Below are positions 21,348 through 32,082 of a DNA stretch of 64,000 nt, one piece after another. The position numbers were made by a program, and so were the translations under genes. Positions within the stretch are counted from its first letter, which is position 1, and every line of letters starts with the position of its first letter. The notes beneath the pieces are model-generated. The model was not told the origin of the DNA, did not search any database, and was given only the letters and a program-made list of their open reading frames with translations. Source of the DNA: Marthasterias glacialis (taxonomy: Eukaryota > Echinodermata > Asteroidea > Forcipulatida > Asteriidae); NCBI GenBank assembly GCA_911728455.2, contig OU452222.1, positions 25,844,923-25,908,922 on the forward strand, given 5' to 3'.

Positions 21348-21974
21348 TGGATCATCGGAAATTACAACTTCTACATTGTATTCAGAGAAGGATACTTGCA
21401 AACCGTATAATGCTTAATTGCCATTTTATTCGATCTGAAACACAGAACAACAAAACCAGTGTAAACAACAAATCACATTTAAATGTAGTTAAATGGGAAA
21501 TAGTACTTTGACTTATGAAATGCATCTCAAGAAACCACATGCATAACTCTTCTGAAAATGCTTCAAAATTGGAAACAAACCCTCTTGAGAAGTGACAACT
21601 AAAAAAACCTCTCCAAAGGAAACTCACTGAAATTCCGTGTGCATGTGTACATGAAACTGAACTGAATGTGACCTTTAAAGATTCTTAAACAACACACTAT
21701 TTTAACACTAGAAAATTACTGATTTTGGTCAAGAAAACAAGGAATATATAACTTACTTCTTTGGCAAGATCCTCCTAAACAAACTGAATCTCTACTGGCA
21801 AAATCTGGCACTCAGACTACTCTATCTGGAAACACTGTGATTATAACTTTTAAGGGTTACATTTTCATGAAACAGGTTAGCAATAACAAGGAAAAAACAT
21901 GGCTGACAAAAGCACATTGTAAACTAAGAAAATCCAAACTCTAGAGGGCACTATTACTAAAGTTCACTGAAACA
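21348..21974 (-). repeat. 3' LTR of the BEL/Pao element
   Basis: 627 bp, identical to the 5' LTR except for three substitutions and the missing 41 bp. A minus-strand AATAAA at 21425-21430 could be the polyadenylation signal. Confidence 0.93.
21425..21430 (-). terminator. Candidate polyadenylation signal in the 3' LTR
   Basis: Minus-strand AATAAA about 80 nt before the LTR end. Confidence 0.45.
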
Positions 21975-21985
21975 TCCTCCGCCCC
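21975..21985 (-). other. Polypurine tract of the BEL/Pao element
   Basis: Minus-strand GGGGCGGAGGA directly abuts the 3' LTR start (TGTTTC), the expected place for plus-strand priming. Confidence 0.75.
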
Positions 21986-22007
21986 GATGAGGAATCTATC
22001 CTCATCC

Positions 22008-25000
22008 TCAGTCTTCGTAGCCTTCAGCTGGGTAAATGACAGCAATCTTGGTGATTGGCCTCATGTACTCGCCTTTGCCAGTCTTCACCTTGATGTTACG
22101 CACTTGGCCATCTGGTCCAGGATAGACTTCCAAGACTCTGCCGATGCACCACTTGCCTCGAACTGCAGTCAGCGCGTTGGGATCAGCAACTGTGACAATG
22201 TCATCAACTCGGACGTTACGCTTATCAACCTTCCATTTCCTGCGTGGTACTAACAGGGGTAGAACATCTCTGCTCCAGCGTTTCCAGAATGTATCTACTA
22301 TCTTCTGCACAAACTCCACTCGGTGTCTGGGGTTTCTGGTGTCACGGAATGGTCCTTGAGGTACTTCAGTGGATGACCTTCCAAGGAGGATGTCATTGGG
22401 ACACAGATAAGAACCATCATCCGGGTCATTAGGAATTCTTCCGATGGGTCACTGGTTGACAAGGTTGGCAGCCTCAAGAAGAATGGTGTATAGCTCGAAC
22501 GGTGTAAGCACTTGTGCTCCTATAGCCTGTTTAAGCGCAGACTTACAGCTTTTCACCAGTGATTCTGCACAGCCATTCTGATGTGGTGCTGCAGGTGTGG
22601 TGAATTTCCAAATCATTCTCTTCTCAGCACAGTATTGGCGTATCTCGTCTTTGTTCCATCCGTCAATCATCTCTCTAAGTTCACGTTCTGCTCCCACCAG
22701 CTGAGTTCCATTGTCGCTCATCATCAGTGCCGGGTACCCTCGGATCGAAAAGAATCTGCGGAGTACTTGTAGAAACTCCATGGTTGAACAGTCTACGGCT
22801 AACTCCAGGTGAACAGCTCTCGTATTGAGACATGTGAAGATAACTCCATAGTGCTTTGTTGTCTTATTACGTCCGATCTTCACTTGGTATGGCCCAAAAT
22901 AGTCGCAGGAAGTGTAATGGAATGGTGGGGTGTATGGAGCCAGGCGTTGTTCTGGTAGGTCAGCCATTACTTGGGATTCAACTTTGTGCTCTAACTCTCG
23001 GCAGTACACACATCTGTACTTCACAGTCTTGGCTAGGGTATGTGCTTTCATGATCCAATACTTCCGTCTCATCTTCGCTACTGTAGTTGCAACTCCAGAA
23101 TGACCGTACAGATGCATATGTCGTGCAATGAGACGAGAAATTTGGTGGGCATTTGGAAGAAGAGCTGGATGTTTGGACTCATAGGACATCATTGATTTAC
23201 TCAAACGGCCTCCAACTCTCAGGATTCCATCACCATCCTTGAATGGACTAAGGGTCTTAAACTCTCCCCTGGTGACTCGGTCATGCAGGCTCCTTTGCGC
23301 TTGTTTAATCCAGTATACCTCTGATTCTTCAAGCTCCTGCGGGGTCAATGTGCCATCTCTGGCACCCTTGCGATCCTCCATGCAGGTGCGTATGTTCCGG
23401 ACAAATCGGAGCACATAAGCAGTTACTCTGATAAGTCGGCGCCAGCTAGAGAAGTTTTCACTCTCAATGACATCTGGTACAATAGTGGTGATGAAGATAT
23501 TCTGTGACTTACGGACTTCTTTCTGGACTTCTGTTCGGTCTGCTATGGGTGCATCGTGAGGCCAGTCTTCCTCTGATTTATACAGAAATTCTGGTCCATG
23601 AACCCATCTGCCCATCAGTTGCTTGGCATTTATACCACGTGAGACGTCGTCAGCAACATTCAACTCCCCAGGAACATGTCTCCACTGTTGGGGGTCAGTA
23701 CTGCTCTGAATTTCTCCTACTCGGTTTGAAACGAATGGCTTGAACCCTCTGGCTTGGCTGCGGATCCATGCTAAGACAATCATGCTGTCAGAGAAGAAGA
23801 TAGTATTTTTTATCTCGAGTCGGGTTTCTTCTGTGATCGTCTTGTACATCCGAGTAGCTATGACTGCTGCTTGCAGCTCCAAGCGGGGAATTGTCAGTTT
23901 CTTCAAGGGTGCAACTCTGGACTTTGCTGCTATGAATCGGATGTCGTATCTTCCATCTCTCAGAGCCCATCTAACATAAGCACAAGCTCCAAAAGCCTCT
24001 TCTGATGCATCTGAGAAAATACACAGTGTCGGATTTCCAGTGACATCTGAGGGGGTGAGCGATCTCTGGAAATTTATGTCATTTAGCTGTTTCATTTCCT
24101 GAAAGAGTTGTCTCCAAAAGTTTTGTTCGGTCGATGGGAGTTCTTGATCCCAGTCGATTCCCATTTTCCAAAGTCTCTGCATACCAATTTTAGCTCTTAT
24201 CAGGAATGGTGCAGCAAACCCGATTGGGTCAAAGATTTTGGCTATCTGGCTCAGGATACTGCGTTTGGTGAGCACTATTTTTGGTCCTTCAAATTCTGTG
24301 GACAAATATTTGTCCAAGTCCATGGTGACTTTGTAGCTTAGTTCATCATCTTTAGGCCTCCATACTGTTCCAAGAACTTTCTCTTGTGTTGAGTCTTCGA
24401 GGGGCTTCAACTCATGTTCATCAGGGTTAGCAGCTCTTCCATTTAGTGTCTTGTTCGACAGCCAGCCTTTCACTTTAAATCCTCCTTTGCTAAGGATAAA
24501 GTCTAGTGTACTTGTCAGCTTTTGTGCATCCTTTACGGTGGGGACAGAATCGCAGATGTCATCCATGTAGGTGTTCTCTCTCAACACTTTAGCTGCCTCT
24601 GGAAATTTATATTCTCCTTCTTCTGCTGTTTTCTTCAGTGCTGTTTGCGCCATTGCTGGTGCCGGCTTGTCACCAAAGGTGAGAACAGTTTTGATGTACA
24701 CATCCGGCTTACGGTCTGTCTCCAAATCTCTCCACAGGAACCGATGAACGTGTTGATCTCTTTCTGGAATTAGAATTCTGTGATACATTTTGGAGATGTC
24801 ACCGACGATTGCTACTTCATTCTCCCGAAATCTAAGAATCACTCCAAACAGGCTATTCAGTAGGTCAGGCCCTTTCATCCAGTAGTCATTCAACCGATGT
24901 CCTTGGTACATCGCAGATGTATTGAAAACTATGCGTAAAGGGGTGCTTTTACTGTCTGGCTTCATGACCCCATGATGAGCAATATAGTGAACGGGACCGG

Positions 25001-27482
25001 TGTAGGACTGTATTTCTTTTGCAGACAGTTTTCTGGCAAACTGCATCTCTGTCATATCCTTTATCTGTTTATCATAGGCACTGGCATGATCAGGATTCTT
25101 CATGAGTCGTCGTTCTGTTGACTCGAGCTTCCGCTCTGCTTGTAGCTTGTTGTCAGGAAGGAGATTTGGATCCCTTTTCCATGGGTAGGGCACAATCCAC
25201 TGGTTGCCGATCTTAGTACAACTTTCATCAATGATTCGGGCTTCCTGTAATTCGGTAGGGCTCATCTTTTGTGGTTTACAGCTGCATGTGTTTGAACTGA
25301 CTCCCATGGCTTCAGTTGTCCAGAACTCTGTTAAGTCGACTGGTGTAGAATACTTTACATGCAGTACACGACTGGTTAGCGCTGGTTCCCCCGGGATTGC
25401 TCCGAAAATCACCCAACCCAGCGGTGATCGGCGAGCAACAAGATTTCCAGCTTCTCTAATTTCTCCGCTGTGCATCTTTGCGTGGTCAATTCCAATCAAC
25501 AGGTCAATAGAGCCACTCCCTCGATGAAGGTTGTCAGGATGAATTTTGAAGTGCTGCACTATGGTCGTGAGGTCAATTTCTGCTAACTCATTACTTATGC
25601 AGGGGATGCCGACAGCTGATATTGTATGGAACTGGGACTTGTTCAGTTGACGGGTACGAACCTCAAAGATTTTTGTTCGCAATTCTTCCTCTTCTCCTCC
25701 AACTTTCGTTATTGTGATGACCACTTCTTTCCCTTTCAAATTGAGGTCTTCGGCAAGTGACATCCGGATCAAACTAATTTGAGCTCCTGAATCAAATAGT
25801 AGGTTTCCCAGCTGATAACTATCTTTGCCTACAACTTCCACCAAAACAACTGGTAGCAGTGCTTCTCTTCCGTTTACTGATGCAACACCAACATGACTGG
25901 AAACTACTGGGGTTGTGGTGGTCTTGTGCAATAAGGGGTGATGAAAGAACTTGCACTGAGCGCCATTCACCATCTCTGTACATTGGCGTCTCCTTGAACA
26001 TGTTGTAATATTGTGATTCTTCCCAGCTTTCTTTAGACAGCTAAAGCAAGCACGATTCTCCTTCATTAATATCAGGCGATCAGCGGGGTTCATTGACTTG
26101 ATTTTGGTACATTGATCAAGCCAGTGGTCGGATGTTTGGCAAAGCCAACACTTGAAACTGGTGGAAATCGTCAGGTTAGCGGGGGGTTTGGGGTTGGCGT
26201 TACTTTGTTTAATGTAGTTGATGTTTGAACGAACGACACCTTGGGGTTGGTTTCGGATTGGTGCTGTCGCTCTCATACGGGACCTCATCTCTGCTGTCAT
26301 CCATTCCATCAAGTTTTCCATTGATGGTTGTCGTTTCTCTCCTTCTAGGACACGGAACCACACTTTTCTGTCATCTGTATTCATCTTCTTCTCGATTATT
26401 GCAAGCATATGGTTGTTGTCCATATCATGTGGTCGGCCTACTTCCTTTAGTATGTTGTAGCTGCGTTTTACCAGGTGAACGAGTTCACAAAATCTGCCAT
26501 CTTCCGCATCTTTCAAGGGCTTGAACTTCACGATATCTTGGGTTATTATGTCTGCAACAAATCTTGGGTCACCATATATTGAATTTAAGTACTCCCACGC
26601 TGCATCATAATCGGACCCCAGTCCCTGGATCAGATCAAGGGGTTTTCCCTGCAAACATGTACGTAAGATAGCGATTGCATCCCTCTTACTATATCTTCTA
26701 TTGATCATGTGGCAAAAATCTGATTTGAAAGTGGAGTACTCACGTACATCCCCAGAGAATTTAGGCATTTTCGGTTTCTCCATTCTGAAGGTGGATGCGG
26801 CAGTATCAGGAGTAGATTTGACGGAGTTTTCGGATTGGACGGAGTTCACGGATTGGACGGAGTTTGCAGATTGGACAGAGTTTACAGATTGGACGGAGTT
26901 TACAGCTTGGACGGAGTTCGCAGGTTGGACGGAGTTTTCAGATTGGTCGGAGTTTGCAGACTGGACGGAGTTTACAGATTGGACGGAGTTCCCAGGTTGG
27001 ACGGAGTTTTCAGATTGGTCGGAGTTTGCTGACTGGACGGGGTTTTCAACAATCTGATCCACGTCTTCAGGTTTGGCAGATGTCTCCTCATCGTTGTCAT
27101 GGTTTTCAGGGATAGCAATTGAAGGAGACGGTCCATCATGGTTAGCATCACTAGGGTGATCTTTTAATGCATCAAGATCGGCAACAGCTTTGGAATTTAT
27201 AAAATCGGTGGCTTCACCCTTCATCTTCAAATAGGCATCTTGGCACGCTTCCAACCAGGCTTCCTCAACTTCAAACTGCTCGTCATCTTCAATTTTCTCG
27301 GTATACTCTTCATGCTTGACAAGAAGATTATCATAGGCCTGGTCGAGTTTTATCAACAAATCGCTTACCTCTTTGACGGTACGATTGCTCTCTATCAAGG
27401 TGCGCAGTGCCTTACCCAGCCGTGTCAATGCAGCCTTCGCATTCCTTCTCTTCAGCCTGGCTTCCTTGACTGCATCGGTCAT
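22008..27482 (-). pseudogene. BEL/Pao gag-pol frame interrupted by one in-frame TGA
   Basis: One frame runs from ATG at 27482 for 1677 codons to a TGA at 22449-22451 and then stays open, same frame, to a stop at 22008. Domains by residue: charged helical N-terminus (1-100), low-complexity Asn-Ser-Val-Gln repeats (about 146-223), gag core (about 235-400), zinc knuckle CWLC (445-448) and a second Cys/His cluster, aspartic protease DSGA (564-567), Pao-type RT with YMDD (972-975), RNase H with FSDAS (Asp 1158), H2C2 integrase zinc site (about 1440-1500) and the DDE integrase core (Asp 1527, Asp 1590, Glu 1640). The TGA separates the integrase core from its C-terminal domain. Whether it is inactivating or read through cannot be told here. 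All other catalytic motifs look intact. Confidence 0.9.
26820..27050 (-). repeat. 18-bp tandem repeat inside gag
   Basis: About twelve in-frame units of six codons encoding NSVQSx variants (NSVQSV, NSVQSA, NSDQSE, NSVQPG). The six-residue period keeps the frame open. Confidence 0.9.
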
Positions 27483-27936
27483 GTCTAACGGCTTGTTGTA
27501 ATACCTCAGATCCCGTGGTTACAATAGAAATCGAATGTTGTGGATCATCGGAAATTACAACTTCTACATTGTATTCAGAGAAGGATACTTGCAAACCGTA
27601 TAATGCTTAATTGCCATTTTATTCGATCTGAAACACAGAACAACAAAACCAGTGTAAACGACAAATCACATTTAAATGTAGTTAAATGGGAAATAGTACT
27701 TTGACTTATGAAATGCATCTCAAGAAACCACATGCATAACTCTTCTGAAAATGCTTCAAAATTGGAAACAAACCCTCTTGAGAAGTGACAACTAAAAAAA
27801 CCTTTCCAAAGGAAACTCACTGAAATTCCGTGTGCATGTGTACATGAAACTGAACTGAATGTGACCTTTAAAGATTCTTAAACAACACACTATTTTAACA
27901 CTAGAAAATTACTGATTTTGGTCAAGAAAACAAGGA

Positions 27937-27944
27937 ATATATAA
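27937..27944 (-). promoter_or_regulatory. Candidate TATA box in the 5' LTR
   Basis: Minus-strand TTATATAT, about 265 nt into the LTR. The only evidence is the motif and its place. Confidence 0.35.
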
Positions 27945-28072
27945 CTTACTTCTTTGGCAAGATCCTCCTAAACAAACTGAATCTCTACTGGCAAAATCTG
28001 GCACTCAGACTACTCTATCTGGAAACACTGTGATTATAACTTTTAAGGGTTACATTTTCATGAAACAGGTTA

Positions 28073-28121
28073 GCAATAACATGGAGGAAGGAAATAGAAT
28101 TCCTTCCTCCATGGCAATAAC
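28073..28121. mobile_element. 33-34-bp palindromic insertion with 8-bp duplication in the 5' LTR
   Basis: GCAATAAC (28073-28080), then a 33-bp near-perfect palindrome (stem ATGGAGGAAGGAA, TTCCTTCCTCCAT) at 28081-28113, then GCAATAAC again (28114-28121). The 3' LTR has a single GCAATAAC and no insert. Confidence 0.85.
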
Positions 28122-28443
28122 AAGGAAAAAACATGGCTGACAAAAGCACATTGTAAACTAAGAAAATCCAAAATCTAGAGGGCACTATTACTAAAGTTCA
28201 CTGAAACAAGGATGGATTTTTGACTTTCTTTCTCTTTTTAAAAATATCCTTCAATAGGTAAATGTCCAATAACAGCAATAATGTTAATAATGTGGATTTA
28301 GGACTTTCTTTACCTTTGTAAATTGTCAATAGCGAAATGTTCAATGTCCCCACGTAGCATTTAATAAGCAGGACAGTTCTTTTCAGAACTAAGTTGTCTC
28401 CCTAATTTCTAAATCTACTCCACGGTAGTAGAATAAACTGGGC

Positions 28444-28703
28444 AGTAACTGGGGCGCTGTAATCCTTTTTTTTTTTTTTAGATTTTTACATTATCGGTCG
28501 TACTAACTGGGGCGCTGTACTCCTTTTTCTGAGATTTTTTACATTATCGGTCGTACTACTACTAGTTAGTACAGTAGTACTTTTTTTCTACTAGTAGTAC
28601 GACCGATAATATAAAAAATCTCAAAAAAGGAGTACGGCGCCCCAGTTAGTACGACCGATAATGTAAAAATCTCAAAAAAAAGGATTACAGCGCCCCAGTT
28701 ACT
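28444..28703. mobile_element. Fold-back element with doubled arms
   Basis: Each arm contains two copies of a unit that begins AACTGGGGCGCTGTA and ends ATTATCGGTCGTAC; the right arm is the complement. Outer ends AGTAACTGGGGCG / CGCCCCAGTTACT. Related to the element at 34603-34998. Confidence 0.8.
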
Positions 28704-29460
28704 TTGTGGAGTCCAACCACTGATCTGTACTTGTAGTTGTATAATCCAGTTGTAATAGAGATTAGTGATACTGGCTAAATACTATAAAATAGACATTAAG
28801 GTCGGGCAAACTCTGTGGTTAGTATTACAATTGAGTCAAAGGTCACAGTAGTCTCACACAGTAGCTGGCCACTGAGTACTGGTGGGATCATGGTGGGATT
28901 GATGACTACTGATGAGTTGTTGAGATCAACTGTTCCTTGCTGCTCTAGAGAGGTCCATGATCACAATGAACCGCGACGACCGAGTAGCCGGCTTCGACGA
29001 GGCGGTGCTTTTTATGAGTGGCAGTCTATTCTGCAATTGTGCTAATAATATTACTATTACTATTAGAAATCAAATCAAAACGATCAGTCCCCGTCGTTAC
29101 ATTAACGTACTCACCATTTTTAGTTTTGATCAAAACATATTCCCCATGTTAATTCAGAATTGATAAAAACATTGCATAATCTCTTCAGTGAATGGTCAAC
29201 TTAATTTTCACACTAGTGTGTTAGATGTCAACAACAGGCAGGATGAGCAACGTGTATAGTCGGGCTCCGTGAAGAATATGTTATACATACACTTTAACGA
29301 GAATGGAACCAGACATGCACCATTGCCTTATGAATAATGCATTTCTTCAATGTTGGGCGCGCGCGTTCGTCATTAGCTGCACTTGACCCCCAAATGGCAG
29401 ACGGGGTAGTGACATTGGAGATCAGTGGGTAGTCGCTTTGATCTCAATGTCAGTATTAAT

Positions 29461-29545
29461 AAGGGAATAATATAGTGGTGTCCGAGGTCTTAAACAGCTG
29501 TTTAAAACCGGCAGGGTCGTGGCATGTGATGAAAACCCAAGCCTA
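29461..29545 (+). repeat. Partial hairpin element (family Q)
   Basis: AAGGGAATAATATAGTGG, GTCTTAAACAGCTGTTTAAA and ACCGGCAGGGTCGTGGC match the left arm of 62409-62561. Confidence 0.6.
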
Positions 29546-29626
29546 AAATACGTTCCACACTTAAACCATAAAGCAAGGACTATAATGGTATAACACACAG
29601 TGACTTTGAATTCCAAAATGACGCAA

Positions 29627-29666
29627 CCAAGATTATTGTGATGATGACGTCAGGTGAATTGGGTCA
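29627..29666. repeat. 40-bp sequence repeated exactly, inverted, at 53630-53669
   Basis: Starts CCAAGATTATTGTG, contains TGATGACGTCAGG (a CRE-like TGACGTCA) and ends GAATTGGGTCA. The 40 bases are identical in the two places. Confidence 0.85.
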
Positions 29667-30632
29667 TCTAATACACTGTTGTCACACTGTGGCCATCTAA
29701 ATAACGCGCATGTTTACTTTTACTCCTACATGAGTAGTAGGCCCACTGTAGTCCCAGATCCACAAAACTATTGTACAGGTTCAATCGTCCCCCACCCTCC
29801 CCCGCCCTCCCCCAGGTGGGGTGGCTTGTATGCCGGGCCCTGCCAGCCAGTACCGTTTACACATGAGCAAGGGTTTACTGGGCTCACACACCAAGCAACG
29901 AATTGTTCAAATTTACGGCGCTTTGGTTTTGTTTTGTTTTCCTTCAAAATATTGAGAAAGTCAATTTTAAATAAAGCATGGTAGTTTATTTTTCAACTTC
30001 CATGGATGATTCCACCGGATGATTCTAGATCCACCATTCCACATGCGTCGTCTTTGTCGATCGCCTTGTCCACTGATATGATAGTGCAATTTGGACAAAG
30101 GAAATATTTCTGAGGTCAATTTGCAAATATTGAAAACAAAAACGATTCTGAATTTGTTTCACTTTGTTTTCAAAACTAAAAATAACATGTTTTCCTCATT
30201 TTGTTTGTCCTTGTCCGTCCGTGCAGCACACGTGTGTTCTATTTACATTGCTGACCCAATGACCCAATATGCAAACCTCTCGAATTGATAACCAATTTTA
30301 GCCCATATCTTAATTCGGCGCAAGAACCAAATTCTAGTTTTGGTCTATTACCGTACACGACCGTCACTGCAGTATCTGCACAAATAAAGATAAATAAGCA
30401 CGTCTCGCATTTTAGCGCTCTGATTTGTTCTAATTAATTGATTAACTCAAATCCATTAGGTAAAGTATGCGTAAAATCCTGTATAATCTCATAGGTCTTG
30501 TTGTACTACACTTGTTATCTTTATAGGCTTATTTAGCATTTACTAAATTATAAGCACAAAAGTTTTCCAAACGTTTTTCGTTGAGAACGGTCCAAACGAA
30601 TTTCCGATCTATAAATTATATATCTTTAACGC

Positions 30633-30660
30633 CTCATGGTTCGAATCCATTCGTGGTCGT
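30633..30660 (+). pseudogene. Orphan tRNA T-arm
   Basis: ATGGTTCGAATCCAT folds as a T arm and includes a perfect B box, but no D arm or anticodon arm is seen upstream. Confidence 0.3.
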
Positions 30661-31032
30661 TTCCATGAACTATATTTTCCCTTTACCCATATTAAAAGTA
30701 CAGAGTAGGTGTCTGCCACTGCAACAAAATGAAAACATTTTTATTATAATTTTTTGTTTGAATTAAAATACTGATACCATAATGATTGTCCTGACAAGTG
30801 CTTGCATAACATCAAATTATGATGAGCGAAAATGTCCTCAACACACGATTTGTCAAGATCGTACCGGGGACGGACAGACGTTTCCTTGACAAAAACATGA
30901 CAAAAACATAATTTAACCACATGCGGTTTTGTGTTCTCTCCAAACAGTATACCTTATTTCATTATTTTTTCCCCGCAGGTTGTTGTCAACGGTCGTGAAA
31001 ATTGGTAAATCAAATGAGTTCAACAAAGCAAA

Positions 31033-31107
31033 GCTCCATTGTATAAACGGTTAGCACTCGAGACTCAGAATCTAGCGATTCGAGATCAAATGTCGGTGCT
31101 GGGACCT
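31033..31107 (+). pseudogene. tRNA-Gln pseudogene
   Basis: GGTTAGCACTCGAGACTC is retained, but the acceptor, D arm and T arm (GAGATCAAATGTC) carry substitutions and small insertions relative to the tRNA at 32011. Confidence 0.75.
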
Positions 31108-31190
31108 TTGCATTCAGTTTAAATGTTAAATAATCTTATTTTGTTCCTTTAAAAGTTTAAATTCACTTTTACATTTCACAGTCTTGTTAG

Positions 31191-31585
31191 TACGGAGCCC
31201 CTGAAGGGACATTTAAAAAAAATAAAGAATTAAAAATTATCTCGTGCGCACGACATATTATCTCGTGCGCACGACATCTCGTGCACACGACATATTATGA
31301 TCTCGTGCGCACGACTTATTATCTCATGCGCACGACATATATCTCGTGCGCACGACATAATTATCTCGTGCGCACGACATATTATCCATCCCATACAAGC
31401 ATGTGTGGCTTGCTGTGTGTGTGTTTCACGTGTACTGTGTGTGATGATGATGGCGACGTTGCTCAACGATCGCGATGCCGGCTGTTTCCAATTCCCCAAT
31501 CATGTCGTGCGCACGAGATAATATGTCATGCGCACCAGATAATTTATTTATTATTTTTTTTAAATGTCCCTTTAGGGGCTCCGTA
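31191..31585. mobile_element. TA-flanked MITE with palindrome array
   Basis: Ends TACGGAGCCCCTGAAGGGAC and the complement of GTCCCTTTAGGGGCTCCGTA; the arms continue through an A-rich tract. The TA at each end suggests a Tc1/mariner-type TA target site. The left interior carries about seven copies of ATCTCGTGCGCACGACAT-like units; the right has two in the opposite orientation. Confidence 0.8.
31237..31388 (+). repeat. Array of the 12-bp palindrome TCGTGCGCACGA
   Basis: Seven units spaced about 15-22 bp, five of them exact palindromes and two with one change. Not a CRISPR: the spacers are near-constant AT-rich words and this is animal DNA. Confidence 0.85.
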
Positions 31586-32010
31586 TGTTTGCTTAATAGA
31601 CAAACAGTTTTATATAGTGTAGTCCCTATATTTTTAGCATTCACCAACCTGCGTTGTTTTAATTCTCAGCGTTTGAAGTGTGTGTGTATGTCAGACACTG
31701 ACAGTATGACTGCAGAGAGGCTTAGAGCCTATGTGTTTATTGGAAAAATGAATCAAATGGAATAAAGAAAATGTCCAGTAGTACGGCCGTTTTAAAACCA
31801 CTTTTCCTCGTTAGTTTAGTATCAGACTTATCAAGGGCAATGTACATTTACGACAAGAAGCATCCCCCAGCACGAAAGTAACATTCTGGCTCAATCTTCC
31901 ACCCGAAGTCAAACATCTTTAGCTGTAAATATACGTTTTTAATGATACTTTTGAAAATGTACAACTTTATTTTATAAGAATTTGTATTGTTACTTTAGAA
32001 ACATTCGTGG

Positions 32011-32082
32011 GGCCCCATGGTGTAACGGTTAGCACTCGAGACTCTGAATCTCGCGATCCGAGTTCAAATCTCGGTGGGACCT
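32011..32082 (+). tRNA. tRNA-Gln (CTG)
   Basis: 72 nt cloverleaf: D arm TGGTGTAACGGTTAGCA, anticodon stem CGAGA/TCTCG around CTCTGAA (anticodon CTG), T arm with GTTCAAATC. A T8 run follows at about 32095, fitting a Pol III terminator. One acceptor mismatch (C3 against A70). No CCA encoded, as expected for a eukaryote. Confidence 0.88.

Larger units (their letters stand above)
27541..28208 (-). repeat. 5' LTR of the BEL/Pao element
   Basis: 668 bp; on the minus strand starts TGTTTCAGTGAAC and ends CCGATGATCCA. It carries a 33-bp palindromic insertion plus an 8-bp duplication (28073-28121) absent from the other LTR. A TATA-like TTATATAT lies at 27937-27944. Confidence 0.93.
21343..28213 (-). 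mobile_element. Full-length BEL/Pao LTR retrotransposon with target duplication
   Basis: The element spans 21348-28208 on the minus strand. LTRs at both ends begin TG and end CA and are bracketed by a 5-bp direct repeat, AGGAT (21343-21347 and 28209-28213). The gag-pol frame order (gag, protease, RT, RNase H, integrase) and motifs are of the BEL/Pao type. No envelope-like frame lies between integrase and the 3' LTR. The two LTRs differ by three substitutions and one 41-bp gain, so insertion is recent. It is in the same orientation as SLC35C2, about 590 bp upstream of that gene's start codon. Confidence 0.95.

Noticed and set aside
21975..22008. Envelope gene for the BEL element
   Set aside because: Only about 30 bp separate the end of the gag-pol frame from the 3' LTR.
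26701..27057. Plus-strand open frame with repeated WTEFTD residues
   Set aside because: It is the antisense reading of the 18-bp repeat in the retrotransposon gag.
31237..31388. CRISPR-like regularly spaced repeats
   Set aside because: Spacers are near-identical AT-rich words, units are palindromes, and the setting is a MITE in an animal genome.
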